Program-made: the position numbers and the translations under genes
Shown here: positions 61,554 through 64,000 of the stretch, piece after piece
Layout: each line of letters opens with the position of its first letter
Position numbering within the stretch: position 1 is the stretch's first letter
Notes under the pieces: generated by a model
Database searches by the model: none
The model's input: only the letters and a program-made list of their open reading frames with translations
What the model was told of the DNA's origin: nothing
Source of the DNA: Lutibacter sp. A80
Lineage (GTDB): Bacteria > Bacteroidota > Bacteroidia > Flavobacteriales > Flavobacteriaceae
Assembly (NCBI RefSeq): GCF_022429645.1
Contig: NZ_CP092480.1
Span: 1,532,501-1,596,500 of the forward strand
Direction of reading: 5' to 3'
DNA length: 64,000 nt

Positions 61554-62402
61554 ATGAAAAAATATACAATATATAATATATTGGGGTTATTGTTAGTTTT
61601 ATCTGCATTCACTTCTTGTGAATTTGAAACAGCTGAACAAGATCCTAGCGACATTGCAAGTCCTTACGACAAACCAACTGTAACAATTACAAGCGATGCA
61701 ACTGGAGTAGTTAATGAAGGCGAAACTGTTACCTACACAATTACATTTGACAAACCAATTGAGCGATCTGTTACATTTACCCCAATAGTTGGAGGTACAG
61801 CAGATGACCATGACTATAGTTTAGAGTCTGTTACTTTACAGCCTTATACAACATCTATAGATATGCCAATTGAAGTTTTTGAAGATTATGAAATTGAAGG
61901 TCAAGAAAGCCTATCAATTCAAATTGAAATTTCAGGAATTGCAGAAAAGTACTTAGTACATCCAGACACTGTAATTGAACCAATCGAATTACAAATAAAT
62001 GACTTTATTGAGACTAATAAATTAGTTATTAATTTTGCTTGGGACACTGCAGATGATTTTGACATTTTAACGTATAGCGATACATCAGTATACCCAGAAA
62101 CTTTATGGGGTACTGGTGGAGCTACAGGTGATAATCCTGAAATTGATACTTCTATTTGGTTAGATGACCCATCAGGGACATACTATGTAACAATTTTAGA
62201 TTGGGGAACAGGAATTGATTGGGACTATACTTTTACCTTAGGTTATCCTGATGGTAGCGTAGAAACTATAACAGGTACTTTCGACGGAACAAATTACCCT
62301 TATACCAGTTTTATAGGACCTGAAAGTTGGGGTTTTCCAAACGCTTATAAAATACTTAAAGTTGAAAATAATGGTGCTAGCTTTGTAGTAACTAAACTTT
62401 AG
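61554..62402 (+). CDS. Lipoprotein with Calx-beta-like domain (SusC/D-linked)
   Basis: 282 residues with lipobox AFTSC (Cys22). Residues about 40-145 resemble a Calx-beta domain (VTITSDATGVVNEGETVTYTITFDKPIERSVTF, GTADDHDYSLESVTLQPYTTSIDMPIEVFEDYEIEGQESLSIQI), a Ca-binding beta-sandwich. The C-terminal part (about 160-282, NFAWDTADDFDILTY... WGFPNAYKILKVENNGASFVVTK) is beta-rich and unassigned. Last gene of the SusC/D operon, 23 bases after the previous, and followed by a strong terminator. Confidence 0.78.
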   Translation: MKKYTIYNILGLLLVLSAFTSCEFETAEQDPSDIASPYDKPTVTITSDATGVVNEGETVTYTITFDKPIERSVTFTPIVGGTADDHDYSLESVTLQPYTTSIDMPIEVFEDYEIEGQESLSIQIEISGIAEKYLVHPDTVIEPIELQINDFIETNKLVINFAWDTADDFDILTYSDTSVYPETLWGTGGATGDNPEIDTSIWLDDPSGTYYVTILDWGTGIDWDYTFTLGYPDGSVETITGTFDGTNYPYTSFIGPESWGFPNAYKILKVENNGASFVVTKL

Positions 62403-62420
62403 TAAAAAAATTAATAAAAG

Positions 62421-62453
62421 AAAAGACTTTCCAAATGGAAAGTCTTTTTTTTT
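62421..62453 (+). terminator. Intrinsic terminator of the SusC/D operon
   Basis: AAAAGACTTTCC (62421-62432) pairs perfectly with GGAAAGTCTTTT (62437-62448), loop AAAT, then a T-run. Confidence 0.92.
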
Positions 62454-62542
62454 ATAAGCATAATTGCTGTAAAAAAATTTAATTAAACATAACAATCACA
62501 ATAATTTATTTAAAATATTAATATTCTTAATTTTAAAATAAT

Positions 62543-62550
62543 TAAATTTG
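62543..62550 (+). promoter_or_regulatory. -7 promoter element for the MORN gene
   Basis: TAAATTTG matches TAnnTTTG, 21 bases before the ATG at 62571. No -33 TTG. Confidence 0.4.
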
Positions 62551-62570
62551 AGAATCAAAATCACCATCTT

Positions 62571-63248
62571 ATGAAAAATCTTAAAAACATTTCTTTATTT
62601 ATTTTAATATTCATAGCACTTCCAATTTACGCACAAGAAAACTGTAAAGTTTTAAAAAAAGATATAAATACCGAGTACAAAGGTGAGTGCTCTAAAGGCT
62701 TAGCACATGGTACAGGTATTGCAAAAGGTTTAAACACTTATGAAGGACAATTTAAAAAAGGACTCCCTAATGGAAAAGGAACTATAACTTACGCAAATGG
62801 AAGTACTTACTCTGGAGAGTGGAAAAAAGGTGAAAGAAACGGAGAAGGAAAATTTACTATAAACATTAATGGTAAAGATTCTATTGCTGATGGTATTTGG
62901 AAAAAAGATGTATTTGTTGGCAAAAAGAAAGTGAAAGAATACGATGTAATTAAAAAAATTGGAGTTTCAAGATATATGATACGAAAGCTTAACGATAAAG
63001 GAAATCAAGTTACAGTTAGAGTAAAAAATAACGGCATGTATGTTGCAACAACAAATAACATTAATGGCTCAAGCGGTAATTTAGTTTTTAGCCAAGGTAG
63101 AGCTATTTTTGAAAATATAAATACATATCCTTTTAATTGCGATATGAATTATGAAACACAAAGTAAAATGGGAACAACATCCTATAATGTTGAGTTTCGT
63201 TTTAAAATTTTAGCCAAAGGAGAGTGGTTAGTTGAGCTTTATCACTAA
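62571..63248 (+). CDS. MORN-repeat protein, exported
   Basis: The 225-residue protein has a signal peptide (ending LPIYAQ) then two to three MORN repeats of about 23 residues (KGLAHGTGIAKGLNTYEGQF, KGLPNGKGTITYANGSTYSGEW, KGERNGEGKFTININGKDSIADGIW; about 43-110), and a C-terminal beta-rich domain (about 125-225) with one Cys (YPFNCDMNYETQ). MORN repeats can bind membranes or proteins; function here is unknown. Monocistronic with its own -7 box. Confidence 0.82.
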   Translation: MKNLKNISLFILIFIALPIYAQENCKVLKKDINTEYKGECSKGLAHGTGIAKGLNTYEGQFKKGLPNGKGTITYANGSTYSGEWKKGERNGEGKFTININGKDSIADGIWKKDVFVGKKKVKEYDVIKKIGVSRYMIRKLNDKGNQVTVRVKNNGMYVATTNNINGSSGNLVFSQGRAIFENINTYPFNCDMNYETQSKMGTTSYNVEFRFKILAKGEWLVELYH

Positions 63249-63630
63249 AAAATCTAGCTAAAAACATCAAAATGATTGAAAAATTGGAGATAAATTAAGT
63301 ATTATTTGACTTAATAATAAAGTTAATTTAATATTTCTTTAATTTTTATACACATAAATTATAAAAATAATTCAATCAACATGTATTTATTAAAAAACAA
63401 CAAACTTACTTAGAAATAATTTAAAAACAGTTAGTTACAAAAACTGTTAGCTCTTGCAATTTAGAAATAATCTAAATATATCAATGTATTTTAACAAAAT
63501 TCAAAGCAACCTTATTGAGAATTTTACATCTAAATATTGATAAAACCCCATATATTATAGAAAAAACTGCCTTAAACTAAAAATTTTATTATATTTGAGG
63601 CCTTTAAAATTTAATCTAAACAATTATACA
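63249..63630. other. 382-base intergenic region before the second SusC
   Basis: No ORF, RNA gene or clear terminator seen. It is about 80 percent A/T. Contains AACAGTT...AACTGTT (around 63426-63447, no T-run) and, near its end, the -7 box at 63590-63597. Nothing else supported. Confidence 0.5.
63567..63597 (+). promoter_or_regulatory. Promoter of the second SusC gene
   Basis: -7 TATATTTG (63590-63597) with a CTG (63567-63569, one mismatch to TTG) 20 bases upstream as possible -33. The ATG is 34 bases downstream. Confidence 0.5.
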
Positions 63631-64000
63631 ATGAAAACAAAGTTTAATGGAATTTTAACGCTTTTATTAGCGCTTCTTGTACAAATATCATTTGCACAAG
63701 AAAAAACAATTTCAGGTACTGTTTCTGACGAGACAGGTCCATTACCTGGAGTAAATGTAATTATTAAAGGTACAGCCAATGGTACCCAAACAGATTTTGA
63801 TGGTAAATTCAATTTAAAAGCTTCAGCAGGAGATGTTCTTGTTTTTAGTTATGTTGGAATGACAACTATAGAAAAAACAGTTGGTTCATCAAGTACTATG
63901 AATGTAACTATGACTGGTTCTAACCTTTTAGAAGAAGTAGTAGTAGTTGCTTACGGTTCACAAACTAAAAAATCTATAGTTGGTGCCGTAACAGTTGTTG
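63631..64000 (+). CDS. SusC/RagA family transporter, N-terminal part (3' truncated by window)
   Basis: Open to the window end; 123 codons visible. Signal peptide MKTKFNGILTLLLALLVQ-type ending ISFAQ, a CarboxypepD-reg-like extension (ISGTVSDETGPLPGVNVIIKGTANG... DFDGKFNLKASAGD), VFSYVGMTTIEK, then EEVVVVAYGSQTKKSIVGAVTVV, the start of the plug. It is a different paralogue from the 56106 gene but its first 20 codons are almost the same. A SusD partner is expected just beyond the window. Confidence 0.9.
   Translation, partial: MKTKFNGILTLLLALLVQISFAQEKTISGTVSDETGPLPGVNVIIKGTANGTQTDFDGKFNLKASAGDVLVFSYVGMTTIEKTVGSSSTMNVTMTGSNLLEEVVVVAYGSQTKKSIVGAVTVV

Noticed and set aside
63426..63447. AACAGTT/AACTGTT stem before the second SusC as a terminator of the MORN gene
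   Set aside because: 178 bases from the stop, loop of about 8 and no T-tract.

Overview
The window is a contiguous chromosomal stretch from an AT-rich Bacteroidota genome, almost certainly family Flavobacteriaceae. Support for this: the promoters have the Bacteroidota -33/-7 form (TTTG about 20 bases upstream of TAnnTTTG) rather than sigma70 -35/-10 boxes; there are SusC/SusD pairs, S46 dipeptidyl-peptidases, a type III plus a type II glutamine synthetase, DUF4369, DUF2807 and DUF4442 proteins, and lipoproteins with short Bacteroidota signal peptides. The gene order rpsL-rpsG-fusA-rpsJ / rplC to rplQ / carA-eno-gltA is what I would expect in flavobacteria. I cannot assign a genus. No tRNA, rRNA, insertion sequence, prophage or CRISPR array was seen.

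Layout. (1) 1-2240 (+): end of thrS, infC with an apparent ATA start, rpmI, rplT. (2) 2260-6387 (-): an ABC-F ATPase, release factor 1 and PurM, each with its own -7 box. (3) 6495-11964 (-): a complete curli (functional amyloid) operon, csgA-like, csgB-like, CsgH/CsgE fusion, csgF, csgG with an added barrel-like domain, and a six-gene end formed by a propeller lipoprotein. (4) 12367-15764: two unrelated glutamine synthetases transcribed divergently from a shared control region with CCCTA half-sites. (5) 15846-20254 (-): tandem S46 peptidases whose S1-pocket residue differs (Arg, DPP11-like; Thr, not DPP11-like). (6) 20356-27609: DUF819 transporter-like protein, DUF4369 lipoprotein, ECF sigma factor with a probable membrane partner, DUF4442 protein, and a DUF4870-PadR-PspC-DUF2807 envelope-stress-like operon. 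(7) 27818-30798: an uncharacterised cysteine-rich 602-residue protein behind an FNR-like palindrome, a short leader-type ORF behind a near-consensus promoter, a 63-residue ORF and an Rrf2 regulator. (8) 30828-36775 (-): two amidinohydrolase-family enzymes (CtlX and a DDAH-like protein), citrate synthase, enolase, carA. (9) 36938-54048 (-): the alpha, spc, S10 and str ribosomal clusters as one array of 29 genes, including rpmJ. (10) 54182-end (+): an Omp85-type outer-membrane protein, a SusC/SusD locus with two accessory lipoproteins, a MORN-repeat protein, and the start of a second SusC.

How the parts work together. The ribosomal array is read right to left from a near-consensus promoter at 54105-54135. 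Within it three intergenic gaps hold foldable RNA: a stem-loop with a U-tract between rpsJ and rplC (attenuator-like), a nested stem just before rpsD (S4 is the classical feedback regulator of this cluster), and a smaller one just before rpsH (S8 is the classical regulator of spc). The curli operon encodes subunit, nucleator, periplasmic chaperones and secretion pore in the order they are needed, with a hairpin after csgA that would favour the major subunit.

The strongest leads for something new are the curli operon architecture (chaperone fusion, CsgG-barrel fusion, cysteine-bearing curlin), the candidate r-protein leader RNAs, and the FNR-box-linked cysteine-rich protein. All functional statements are inferences from sequence patterns and family knowledge; no search was run.
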